Below, one piece after another: positions 1 through 6,638 of a stretch of 10,235 bases of DNA. The notes beneath the pieces are model-generated. The model did not search any database. It was not told where the DNA came from and saw only the letters and a list, made by a program, of their open reading frames with translations. Position 1 is the first letter of the stretch. Every line of letters begins with the position of its first letter. The translations under genes and the position numbers were made by a program. This stretch comes from Beroe ovata (Eukaryota; Ctenophora; Nuda; Beroida; Beroidae): assembly GCA_946803715.1 (NCBI GenBank), contig CAMPET010000299.1:62440-72674 (forward strand), in the 5' to 3' direction.

Positions 1-82
1 CCCCTCTCTCTCCCCCTCCCCTATCTCAGTATCTCTCCCCCTCCACTCTCCCACTCTACACTCTCTCTCCCACTCTGTACAG
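1..82 (+). other. Pyrimidine-rich intron end with splice acceptor
   Basis: The first 78 bases are almost pure C/T and end in GTACAG at 77-82. This is a long polypyrimidine tract followed by a consensus AG, as expected for the 3' end of an intron on the + strand. The frame opening at 83 stays open to the next donor and joins in phase to the downstream exons, which supports use of this acceptor. The upstream part of the gene lies outside the window. Confidence 0.55.
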
Positions 83-2360
83 ACGAGATCTCAGAAAACT
101 CCGCATGATAACAAGGGACAGGGGGAGGAGGAGGAAGAGGCGGAACCAGCCCGGAAACGGCGCCGAACTCTGAGCGTAGCAGAGTCGTACAGTAACGTTT
201 CCACCTATTTCACACTCGCGGAAACGTGCTACAGGTTTGAGAGAGTAATGATCGCTGATATTGCTGTTTGAAATAGCATGAGAGATGTGTGGTTGTAATA
301 ATTGGAGGCAGAGAAACTACGAAGCAAGAGAGATTGAGATATTAGTGATAACTGATAGCTGAAACAGCGCAAAGCACATTCTGGTATATAACAGTTATCT
401 CTCCCCTCCTCTTAGTTTTCTGAGAAGGACGATGACCAAGCAGCTGAGTGGTGTCAGCGAGGAGCTGAATGTCACCACTTGGAGGTGGTACTCTCTCTTC
501 CTCACTGACGTGGCTGTCTACAACAGTGACGAGGATTTGGCAGCAATCCAACAAACCCACTCCACCAATTTCTCATCAGGTTTATACCTAACCAAACAAA
601 TGTTGTCATGGCAACGCAGTCACGTGTCCTGTTCACTGCACCACGTGACAGCCCTGATTGATCCCCTGTGTGGCGGTCCCAGACCCTCAGCCAGGTGGGC
701 CGGCATTCCCAGTAAATGCTGTGGAATCCCCACTAGATGCTGCGGTATGGAGTATCTCTCGCCGAGAGCGTACTCTCTCCCGCTCCCACTAGCCGGCACT
801 GAGTTGCTCGCATCCCGGATTTGCCGGCGTAGCCGCTGCAACTCCAGCTCCATTTCCTGTATCGTGGTGTCTTGGTAATTCCAAATCGGTCTCCGTTCTT
901 TCCACTCCCGCGAGATGGCATCCCGAGCCATGACACTCTTCCGTCTCACTCCCTCCGCCACCTCCCCCACTGATCGCAGGAACCGACTCCGTTTCCGGGG
1001 CTTCTTGTTCCCGTAGCTCGTCGTTCCCTTCTTCGAGCTGCACTTGAGCTTCATTCGGAACAACCGCTTCATGAGCTTGGCAAAGAGCGGAGACCAGTAG
1101 ACCTCACAGCACAGACAATCGCAGAGCGGTGTCTCGTAGTCTGGTAGGAGAGGGGGGTTGATGGGGGGCAGGATATCGATCAAATCCTCCCTCTCATCCC
1201 TCTCCACTGTTCTCTCTGGAGTGGGGAGAGGTTTGTACGCGTGTGTTTCCAGTATCTGTATCGTGTGGTTCACGTCCGCCTTATTGGCTGGTCTTCGTGT
1301 CCGTGACGTCACCAAGTCCCCTCCACCATGCTCGACGAGTGGGCTGTCGACAGGAGGGTCGTGAGTGAGGTCTTCGCCCGATGAGTAGGATACAACTCGT
1401 GATATTGGCAGCTCTCTGCCGCTGTTAAGATTAGACATTTCCTATGGGGATACATGTAATTTTAAGTCATCAAACTGAGAGACAATGAGTGGACTAGTCA
1501 GTTGTATAAACTGATCATCGCGGTACAAGAGTAAGGGACTGATATTCCTGCATATTACACGTTACTCGATGAGCGTGCGTGAAAGCAGCAAATTAATCAG
1601 CGATGTGTTTTTATGAGAGTGTCATCACACACATACAACACGCTCATAATCATATACCTCGATAATGTTTATCACGAGTGATGGAACTGTAGGAGTGCTC
1701 CTTCATAAATCTCATCAACATATATTTTCAGATGAACTCCGGGTGATCACACAACAAGCGCTCTGCAGCTCCGGACCGACCAACACGCTCAAATCAGTGT
1801 GGACGCTCCTCGACAACCTCCCTCCAGAATCGACCACGCCCACTTTTCACCCGACTCCCGACGTCCACCTTGCCCACCCCATCTCAGGAAATGTTTTCAC
1901 TTTTGTACTGAACTCCCGGTCTAAACTATGTTTACACGTGTGTCGAACACTGGTAAACATGGTACAGAGCCGAATCCCCAAAACACGGCAATCCGACATC
2001 CTGGCGCTACTGCTCATCATATACCAATACGACATTGGTGAGTTTAGTGAGGAGCTGGCGCGCACGATCGAGGCTGTGAAATCTGTCAAAACATTCAAAT
2101 ACAAGGGTCTACTGAGTCACGTGACAGAGGTAGTGTTGCTTGAGGAATTGCTTCACCTGACAACCCACTGTGACGTCAGACTGGATGTGAGTAGTGACGT
2201 GGGCAAGAAGAGATTTAGTAAGGACGACGTGACGAGCTCTATTCGGGCGCACGTGCAACATTGCAAGGACTCTAGTGAGGAAACTGTGATACGGTTCTTG
2301 CTGGATCATAAGGAGATAATAGAGACCAGATTTAGTCAGTATGCTTTCGGGTCACCCTGA
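83..2360 (+). CDS. C-terminal part of an unrecognised, mainly helical protein (three exons, 5'-partial)
   Basis: The coding exons are 83-234, 416-579 and 1732-2360, ending at TGA 2358-2360. They total 945 bases, or 314 residues plus stop. Donors are ACAG|GTTTGA and TCAG|GTTTAT. Acceptors are a C/T-rich CTTAG at 415 and TTTTCAG at 1731. Phases agree: AG|T at the first junction and G|AT at the second. The first exon encodes an acidic run (residues about 15-21) followed by the basic cluster RKRRR, a plausible nuclear localisation signal. The rest alternates leucine-rich segments with polar linkers (for example DILALLLIIYQYDIGEFSEE), suggesting an alpha-helical repeat or bundle fold; this is inferred from composition. 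I do not recognise the family, and no catalytic motif is visible. The second intron (580-1731) is far longer than the first (235-415) and hosts a reverse-strand ORF. Exon 3 could instead begin further upstream, since its frame is open from 1665. Confidence 0.68.
620..1438 (-). CDS. Intronless hypothetical protein nested in an intron of the opposite-strand gene (272 aa)
   Basis: An uninterrupted 272-codon frame starts at ATG 1436-1438, with G at -3 and an in-frame TAG two codons upstream, so this start is well bounded. No known family is recognised. From the N terminus: a polar region rich in P, D, E and R (1 to about 105); a short Cys-rich segment CDCLCC with the basic, hydrophobic stretch after it (about 107-140); a strongly basic stretch around KKPRKRSR (about 146-153); a likely short amphipathic or coiled segment EMELELQRLRRQIRD (about 196-210); and three degenerate copies of a PQHL-type motif (SIPQHLV, GIPQHLL, GMPAHLA) near residues 233-250. 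It lies wholly inside intron 580-1731 of the + strand gene. No AATAAA is seen between its stop and exon 2 of the host gene, so its 3' end is unclear. Length and a clean start favour a real gene. Absence of a known domain leaves a chance ORF possible. Confidence 0.5.
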   Translation of the reverse strand: MSNLNSGRELPISRVVSYSSGEDLTHDPPVDSPLVEHGGGDLVTSRTRRPANKADVNHTIQILETHAYKPLPTPERTVERDEREDLIDILPPINPPLLPDYETPLCDCLCCEVYWSPLFAKLMKRLFRMKLKCSSKKGTTSYGNKKPRKRSRFLRSVGEVAEGVRRKSVMARDAISREWKERRPIWNYQDTTIQEMELELQRLRRQIRDASNSVPASGSGREYALGERYSIPQHLVGIPQHLLGMPAHLAEGLGPPHRGSIRAVTWCSEQDT

Positions 2361-2610
2361 TGTATACAATACTATACATCTTGTATACAATCAACATTGT
2401 ACGTTGTACAGTGTACACCACACATAATGTATGTCGTATATGCGTTACATCGTGTGTACAGTATACAGTATATACTATACATTGTACATCTTGTGTAATG
2501 TATATTGTATAGTGTATCAGTGTGCGAAATCCAAAAGTCATGTATGTAATATACATTGCGTTCTGCATTGTGTAATATGTATACGATGTACAATGTACAA
2601 TGTACATTGT
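2361..2610. repeat. TGTA/TACA-rich low-complexity tract
   Basis: About 250 bases directly after the stop codon are built from short words such as TGTATACA, TACATTGTACA and TATACAGTATA. These are mutually self-complementary, so the tract can fold on itself in many registers. It would form the start of the 3' UTR of the upstream gene if transcription continues. No exact UGUANAUA (Pumilio) site was found although UGUA cores are dense. Frames through it on both strands are compositional artefacts. Confidence 0.75.
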
Positions 2611-2880
2611 TCATTCAAATCTTGCATTGTCTTAAATGAGATAACCGTTAACTTATTAGGTATAATTGTTCACTAATTACTTGAATATAATTTCGTCACG
2701 GCTACATTGATGTAGTCAATTCAATGAGGTAATTTCTTCGAATAGTGATGCTTTTGATTTTCAGGTTATTCCTATTTCTGTGAAATTGTTGCCAATTTTC
2801 AACTGAAACTCACCTGCTTTCACCATTCATAGCTGAAGTCAGGTAAGAGTGTTCGTGACAGTGTTGCTAGGTGGGATATT
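2611..2880. other. AT-rich intergenic stretch
   Basis: This gap lies between the TGTA-rich tract and the X-box-like palindrome before the next gene. I see no convincing exon, RNA gene or TATA box in it. AATATA near 2684 is at best a weak polyadenylation signal for the upstream gene. The last part presumably contains the promoter of the small-subunit gene. Confidence 0.5.
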
Positions 2881-2894
2881 GTTGCTATAGCAAC
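2881..2894 (+). promoter_or_regulatory. Perfect X-box-like palindrome upstream of SPTSS-like gene
   Basis: GTTGCTATAGCAAC is a perfect 14-bp inverted repeat that fits the RFX-family X-box pattern GTNRCY(0-3)RGYAAC, with the half-sites GTTGCT and AGCAAC separated by AT. It ends 15 bp before the ATG at 2910. A second half-like GTTGCTATGG (2904-2913) overlaps the start codon. Animal RFX factors bind such sites. Actual regulation of this gene is inferred from position only. Confidence 0.45.
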
Positions 2895-2909
2895 GCAGTA
2901 CACGTTGCT

Positions 2910-3308
2910 ATGGAGAAGGAATATGTCCCAAACAGGAGCGGACTCAACTACTTTTTCTGGGTTATTTCCATGAAGTACAACATCTGGACAGGTACTAAGA
3001 TTGACACCGCTCCACTGACACCACTCTACTGACATCACCTATCCTGACACCTCTCTACTGACACCTCTCTACTGACACCTCTCTACTCCGCAGGACTCTA
3101 CTGTTTGGAACCATGGGAACGGAACCTATTCAACATCTGTCTGATCATCATTATATCGATGAGTGTTTACACGACGAGTCTCTTTATGCCGGGCTACATT
3201 GCCACATTCATCTCAGCATCTTGTTCCCTTGCGTCACACCTCTCCAACCTCCTCCTCAATTCTACTATCAGCACGCCGGCAGTGTGTAGAGACACCACAC
3301 CTCCCTAG
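2910..3308 (+). CDS. SPTSSA/SPTSSB-like: Serine palmitoyltransferase small subunit (SPTSSA/SPTSSB-like), two exons
   Basis: Exons are 2910-2991 and 3094-3308, joined in phase 1 (G|GA), giving 98 residues. The core LYCLEPWERNLFN (residues 29-41), followed by one hydrophobic membrane segment (about 39-67) with VYTTSLFMPGYIATFI, matches the signature of animal SPT small subunits, where LEPWER precedes the transmembrane helix and a YT..(V/L)FMP motif follows. The family comprises short ER-membrane proteins that bind the LCB1/LCB2 heterodimer, raise its activity and influence acyl-CoA choice in the first step of sphingolipid synthesis. Family members are usually about 70-80 residues. The extra length here is a polar Ser/Thr/Pro-containing tail after residue 68. 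The intron is 102 bp. The start was chosen because the frame before the core is open only through this ATG and the aromatic N-terminal stretch (NYFFWVISMKY) resembles the family. SPTSSA and SPTSSB cannot be separated from this alone. Confidence 0.88.
3015..3085 (+). repeat. 14-bp tandem repeat inside the SPTSS-like intron
   Basis: Three perfect copies of CTGACACCTCTCTA (3044-3057, 3058-3071, 3072-3085) follow two degenerate ones (3015-3028 and 3029-3043). The array forms most of the 102-bp intron and supplies the pyrimidine-rich stretch before the acceptor CGCAG at 3089-3093. Confidence 0.85.
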
Positions 3309-3309
3309 G

Positions 3310-3355
3310 GTTACCATGGTTACAGCCAGGTGTAACCAGGTGTTTCCATGGTAAC
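3310..3355. repeat. Paired X-box-like inverted repeat just after the SPTSS-like stop codon
   Basis: GTTACCATGGTTAC (3310-3323) and GTTTCCATGGTAAC (3342-3355) each differ from a perfect X-box palindrome at one position. Together they form a larger inverted repeat: GTTACCATGG (3310-3319) is the exact reverse complement of CCATGGTAAC (3346-3355), with a 26-base spacer. This could be a DNA-binding pair or a hairpin in the 3' UTR. Confidence 0.6.
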
Positions 3356-3475
3356 AGCATGTATATTTGAACAGACTTCAGATTGATGTATTGAATCTCA
3401 CTTATTTTGTAACATACACATATTAGCTACGATTTAAGAAATATGCTTGGAAAGTGAAATCTCGATACTTTGATA

Positions 3476-3481
3476 ATTAAA
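3476..3481 (+). promoter_or_regulatory. Candidate polyadenylation signal ATTAAA
   Basis: ATTAAA lies about 170 bp after the stop of the SPTSS-like gene and is followed by T-rich sequence. It is the common variant of AATAAA. No canonical AATAAA is closer. A TATATAA immediately follows at 3489-3495, so the end of one unit and the start of the next may be adjacent. Confidence 0.35.
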
Positions 3482-3488
3482 TCGGTTT

Positions 3489-3495
3489 TATATAA
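3489..3495 (+). promoter_or_regulatory. Possible TATA box of the tiny downstream gene
   Basis: TATATAA sits in an AT-rich context about 180 bp before the ATG at 3673. If used, transcription would begin near 3520, giving a leader of about 150 bases. The support is positional only. Confidence 0.25.
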
Positions 3496-3672
3496 GTATT
3501 TTGTTGTCTCTATCAAGTTCTATCATGCAACTATCGCCTGCCTGAGTAGCTGGTCGGGATATACCTCTAACCATCAAAACATCTAGGATGTAATATTGAG
3601 TGACCAAAGTGAAGAAGGAAGCGTTTTTCTGGCAGTGCTCCAATCTCATCGCTTGTAGTAGTTGTAGCAAAC

Positions 3673-3919
3673 ATGGTGAGCTGTGGTGAGTAGTATCATA
3701 GCAGCCAGGAGGGTGCGGAAATGTCCATTGCGAAATGTACGTTGTTTTTCCACCCTCTCTCTCTCACTATTGTATCTCTCGCAGGAGCTACAAAACGTGT
3801 ACGAGTCACGTGACCAAGGCAACGCGCACGTGACGCGCGTCACGCGTGACCCAGCGATCACGCGACTCTGGATCGTCCGACTATCATCACAACGGCAGGA
3901 GAGGCAGTTTATTCGATGA
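3673..3919 (+). CDS. Possible tiny two-exon gene of unknown function (45 aa)
   Basis: The ATG at 3673 has a strong context (AAACATGG) and is immediately followed by a consensus donor, ATG|GTGAGC. A C/T-rich stretch ending CTCGCAG (3778-3784) precedes an open frame from 3785 to TGA 3917-3919. Joining ATG to it in phase 0 gives 45 residues starting MELQNVYESRDQ and ending RQERQFIR. An alternative donor at TGTG|GTGAGT would give only 14 residues. The product is basic, with no recognisable domain or membrane segment. The coding stretch is crowded with CACGTG and GTCACG palindromes and stops just before the CRE and TATA of the carrier gene, so it may be an upstream regulatory region that happens to be open. 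Confidence 0.28.
3805..3843. promoter_or_regulatory. Cluster of E-box and CG-rich palindromes
   Basis: The cluster contains GTCACGTGAC (3805-3814, perfect palindrome with an E-box core), GCACGTGAC (3826-3834) and GTGACGCGCGTCAC (3830-3843, perfect 14-bp palindrome), with ACGCGTGAC straight after. It lies about 260-300 bp before the carrier-gene ATG. The CACGTG core is the classic site of bHLH-zipper factors such as USF, MITF or MYC. The stretch coincides with the possible tiny exon, so either reading could explain it. Confidence 0.4.
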
Positions 3920-3921
3920 TG

Positions 3922-3929
3922 TGACGTCA
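3922..3929 (+). promoter_or_regulatory. Perfect CRE (TGACGTCA) before the carrier gene
   Basis: TGACGTCA is the full palindromic cAMP-response element bound by CREB/ATF proteins. It lies ten bases before a TATATATA box and 185 bp upstream of the carrier ATG, a typical promoter spacing. Vertebrate UCP1 is cAMP-regulated through CRE elements. Whether this gene responds likewise is inference. Confidence 0.5.
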
Positions 3930-3938
3930 GAGGTTTGT

Positions 3939-3946
3939 TATATATA
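3939..3946 (+). promoter_or_regulatory. TATA box of the carrier gene
   Basis: TATATATA followed by GG lies 161 bp before the ATG at 4107. The predicted transcription start is near 3970, giving a leader of roughly 135 bases that includes a CA microsatellite. Confidence 0.5.
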
Positions 3947-4082
3947 GGTTTGTTATTCTTCATACACCGGTACATACTACGCAGTCCCCGTTTTTGTTAT
4001 TCGAGATCGTCCCCTCTACGTAAATGAACATCATGTTTTCCCGGTCATATTACCACTAGATCGCCCGCTCGTTCTGTTGTCG

Positions 4083-4103
4083 CACACACACACACACACA
4101 CAC
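4083..4103 (+). repeat. CA microsatellite in the 5' leader
   Basis: About ten CA units end three bases before the GAA preceding the carrier start codon. If transcribed it lies at the very end of the 5' UTR. The frame stays open through it as His-Thr repeats, but no in-frame ATG lies upstream. Confidence 0.9.
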
Positions 4104-4106
4104 GAA

Positions 4107-5316
4107 ATGTCAGTGTCAAAGGAAGAAGGAGGGGTTGTGCCAGCTCGACTCCAACCATTTCTACATGTGGATTTGGTTGCGAAGTTGGTGAGCGCTGGAA
4201 CTGCTGCCTGTTTCGCAGAGGCAGTTACACTTCCCATGGACTGCGCCAAGATTAAACTACAGGTAACAACACCACCATGCTGACACCATGGTAACATCAC
4301 CACCATGGTGACAGCATGGTAACAGCACCACCAATCACCATGGTGACACCATGGTAACATCACCACCATGGTGACACTATGGTAACAACACCACCATGGT
4401 GACACCATGGTAACAACACCACCATGGTGACACCATGGTAACAACACCACCATGGTGACACCATGGTCCAGTATTGGGTACACAGACCAATACCAATTGT
4501 ATCGACATTGAACACTCCTACTGTATTCCCTTTCGACACTTCAAGCCTCAAGCTTCATCGCAGTTTCCATGTGCTCGCACAGAGCAACACTGCCATGGAG
4601 CTTCATACACCAGCTGCTGTAAATGTACGGAGCAATCTCATTTACTGACGGGTTCTCTGGGAACTACAGATTTCACACCCTAGTCATAGCATTTGTATTC
4701 TATTAGCGTGTCTGCCTCCTGTGCATTAAAACAGTGTATAATAAAACAGTAGTTTCTCTCACATGAGTATTGAGCACTGACGTACATGCTTGTTGCTCGT
4801 GCATCTAAAAATAGAACTGTTTCACAGCATCACAGCTCATAGTTTTCTGCCGTACTACAAGTGTTTGAGTCATTGTCCAGCACAAATTACAGTGATATGT
4901 GACGTGTGAATACTCCTGCATATTATAGATGCGGCAGCTGTGCACCTTGCTATGATAACATATGTTCAAAAACGTGTCGGGGACACGAGGGTCACGTCTT
5001 CTGCGGAGAAATTTTGGAGAAGACATACCATTACCAAACAGCGAGATGCCCATGGGGATCATCATAAAAACGAAACTCACTTCTCCCCCTCCCTTTTCTC
5101 CCCCCCTAATTTTCCCCCCTCCTTTTCTCCCCTCCCTCATTTTCCCACATCCCAGGTTGAGGGAGGCACTCTGGCGTCAACGATGCGCACCATCGCCGCT
5201 ACTGACGGCGCTAGGGGCTTCTTCAGGGGCCTAGTCCCTGGTCTACACCGACAACTTGGGTTCTGTACGATCAGATTAGGACTCTACGATACAACCAAGG
5301 ATTTCTACAAGGATGT

Positions 5317-5349
<33 letters not shown>

Positions 5350-6638
5350 TGTGTGAGTGTTTGAAATTCAATCTCAACCCCCTCCTCTGCTCTATTGTAT
5401 CGAGACTTAAATGATAATCGGATTGAGAATTTTCTAGTTTCCGGAACAAATCGATTCGATCCGGTAATTTCCATGGAAATTACATTATACCACGCGCTCA
5501 TCATAACGATTGTTCCCCTCTTTTCCACAGAAGCTGGGATTGAAGGAGGGATTCCCACTCAGATTTGCTGCGGGAATCTCCACGGCTGTGGCTGCGGTCT
5601 GCTGTGCTCAACCCACTGAGGTATACAATTACATTTACACCAGTATGAGTAACACAATCTACTATGTGAGGAATAGCAATTAACTATAGGTGTTGTGCGA
5701 CTGTGAGGGACTGTTCTGAGAAGTCATGGTTTTGAAATGATCATTCTCCAGAATGACAACACGAGTTATACTTATACGAGTAGAGTGGTGATGACATCAC
5801 CCAGGAGAGGGGTGTGGCTTGCTGTGACTATGAAACAGTTGTTGTTGTTGTCATGGTTACCGCACTGTCATGGTAACCAGCACTATTGATCAGCTGTCCT
5901 GTTGCAGGTGGTGAAAATCCGGATGCAGGCCGCAAAGTCGGGCACTGTCCGTTACAGTGGCACCCTCTCTGCCTACTACAAGATTGCAGTGACAGAGGGG
6001 AGTAGAGGGCTCTGGTCAGGACTTGGACCTAATATTATCAGGTAGGTTTTGCCATGGTTACTATGAAACGAGTCTGGGTTCTCGGTTCAATGCTGTGATA
6101 TTGTCACTCTTCTCAGGTTATCAATCTGTAACATTGGCGAGGTAGTGACCTATGACTCCGTTAAGACGGCTATCCTAGCTCGCCAATGGATGGACGATGC
6201 GTTCCCGCTGCACTTTTTGGGGGCAGTCTGTGCCGGGTTTGTAACAACCACCCTCACATCACCTGTCGACGTGGTTAAGACGAGGTACGTCAACGGGAAC
6301 CCGGGCCAGTTTAGGGGACCTCTCCACTGTGCTATGGTTCTTGCCAAGGAGGGGGGTTTCAAGACTTTCTACAAGGGGTAAGCTCAGAACTGCAGTTTTA
6401 CAACATGTGTTTTGATTTAATCATGAGTTCATTTTGAGTGTTGAGTAACCACAACTGCTCTCAGTAACTTGGTCATAATGACACGCAGAAACCACAGAAA
6501 TGTGATGGCCACTGACCCGCCAACTTTTCCCGCAGGTGTGTCCCGAGTTTCTTCAGAATAACAGGTTGGAACCTCCTCATGTTCATGTCCTACGAGCAGA
6601 TCAGGAAACACCTCTCCAAAAAACTGAACTCTGTCTAA
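4107..6638 (+). CDS. UCP-like (SLC25): Mitochondrial uncoupling-protein-like carrier (SLC25 family), six exons
   Basis: Exons are 4107-4262, 5156-5314, 5531-5620, 5908-6041, 6117-6377 and 6536-6638 (TAA). They sum to 903 bases, 300 residues. All introns are GT-AG with good pyrimidine tracts. Three carrier repeats are evident. The matrix-side signatures are PMDCAK, PTEVVK and PVDVVK. The partner motifs on even helices are YDTTK, YDSVK and YEQIR. The matrix-helix motifs are [18 protein letters not shown] and [10 protein letters not shown]. The VVKTRYVN sequence, [10 protein letters not shown] and [13 protein letters not shown] match the UCP branch closely. The three arginines placed as in UCP nucleotide binding are present: [18 protein letters not shown] and FFRITGWN. 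Expected role: inner-membrane transport of protons, fatty-acid anions or small dicarboxylates. The first matrix loop between KLQ and VEGG is about 19 residues shorter than in UCP2-type carriers, so a small exon may be missing from this model. Oxoglutarate or dicarboxylate carriers are the main alternative but fit less well. Confidence 0.92.
4262..4464 (+). repeat. 28-bp minisatellite containing the splice donor of carrier intron 1
   Basis: There are seven head-to-tail units starting at 4262, 4290, 4318, 4353, 4381, 4409 and 4437. The consensus is GGTAACAACACCACCATGGT followed by GACACCAT. The last three units are identical. The third carries a 7-base insertion. The first unit begins on the last base of exon 1, so its GGTAACA is the real donor (CAG|GTAACA). 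Every later unit repeats GGTAACA as CAT|GGTAACA or similar. Each unit junction (GACACCATGGTAAC) also differs from an X-box palindrome at one position. Confidence 0.95.
4465..5155 (+). other. Remainder of carrier intron 1
   Basis: Apart from a candidate 36-bp microexon (4583-4618), this stretch shows no clear gene. The last 70 bases are a C/T tract of CCCCTCCC and TTTTCCCC blocks ending ATCCCAG at 5149-5155. The frame through 4940-5155 is open but pyrimidine-biased and not carrier-like until exon 2. Confidence 0.6.
4583..4618 (+). other. Candidate 12-codon microexon for the carrier's first matrix loop
   Basis: The stretch is bounded by CTCGCACAG and GTAAATG. It is 36 bases, phase 0 at both ends, open, and would insert [12 protein letters not shown] between KLQ and VEGG. 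This brings the loop nearer the usual length but does not supply the Tyr-(Lys/Arg)-Gly expected before the second half of the repeat. The donor (GCT|GTAAAT) is weak. Confidence 0.2.
5319..5360 (+). repeat. GT microsatellite at the donor of carrier intron 2
   Basis: The donor GAT|GTAAGT at 5315 runs straight into about 15 GT units and then GAGTGTGTGAGTGT. Such repeats next to a donor may affect splicing. The sequence itself shows only the repeat. Confidence 0.9.
5847..5878. repeat. X-box-like inverted repeat in carrier intron 3
   Basis: GTTGTCATGGTTAC (5847-5860) and ACTGTCATGGTAAC (5864-5877) resemble the elements at 602-615 and 3310-3355. GGTTACC (5855-5861) and GGTAACC (5872-5878) are exact reverse complements, so a small hairpin is also possible. 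A similar TGCCATGGTTAC lies at 6050-6061 in the next intron. Confidence 0.5.

Noticed and set aside
432-878. Single 148-codon + strand frame as a complete gene
   Set aside because: Its first part is exon 2 of the spliced gene. Beyond the donor at 579 it runs antisense to the reverse-strand ORF and loses any protein-like character.
2361-2610. Pumilio response elements
   Set aside because: Many UGUA cores occur but no exact UGUANAUA was found by eye.
4262-4464. CRISPR-like array
   Set aside because: The units are contiguous 28-bp copies with no unique spacers, in an animal-type intron.
4031-4483. 150-codon reverse-strand frame with repeated His-Gly-Val-Val-Thr peptides
   Set aside because: It is the translation of the 28-bp minisatellite and CA repeat, and lies antisense to carrier exon 1.
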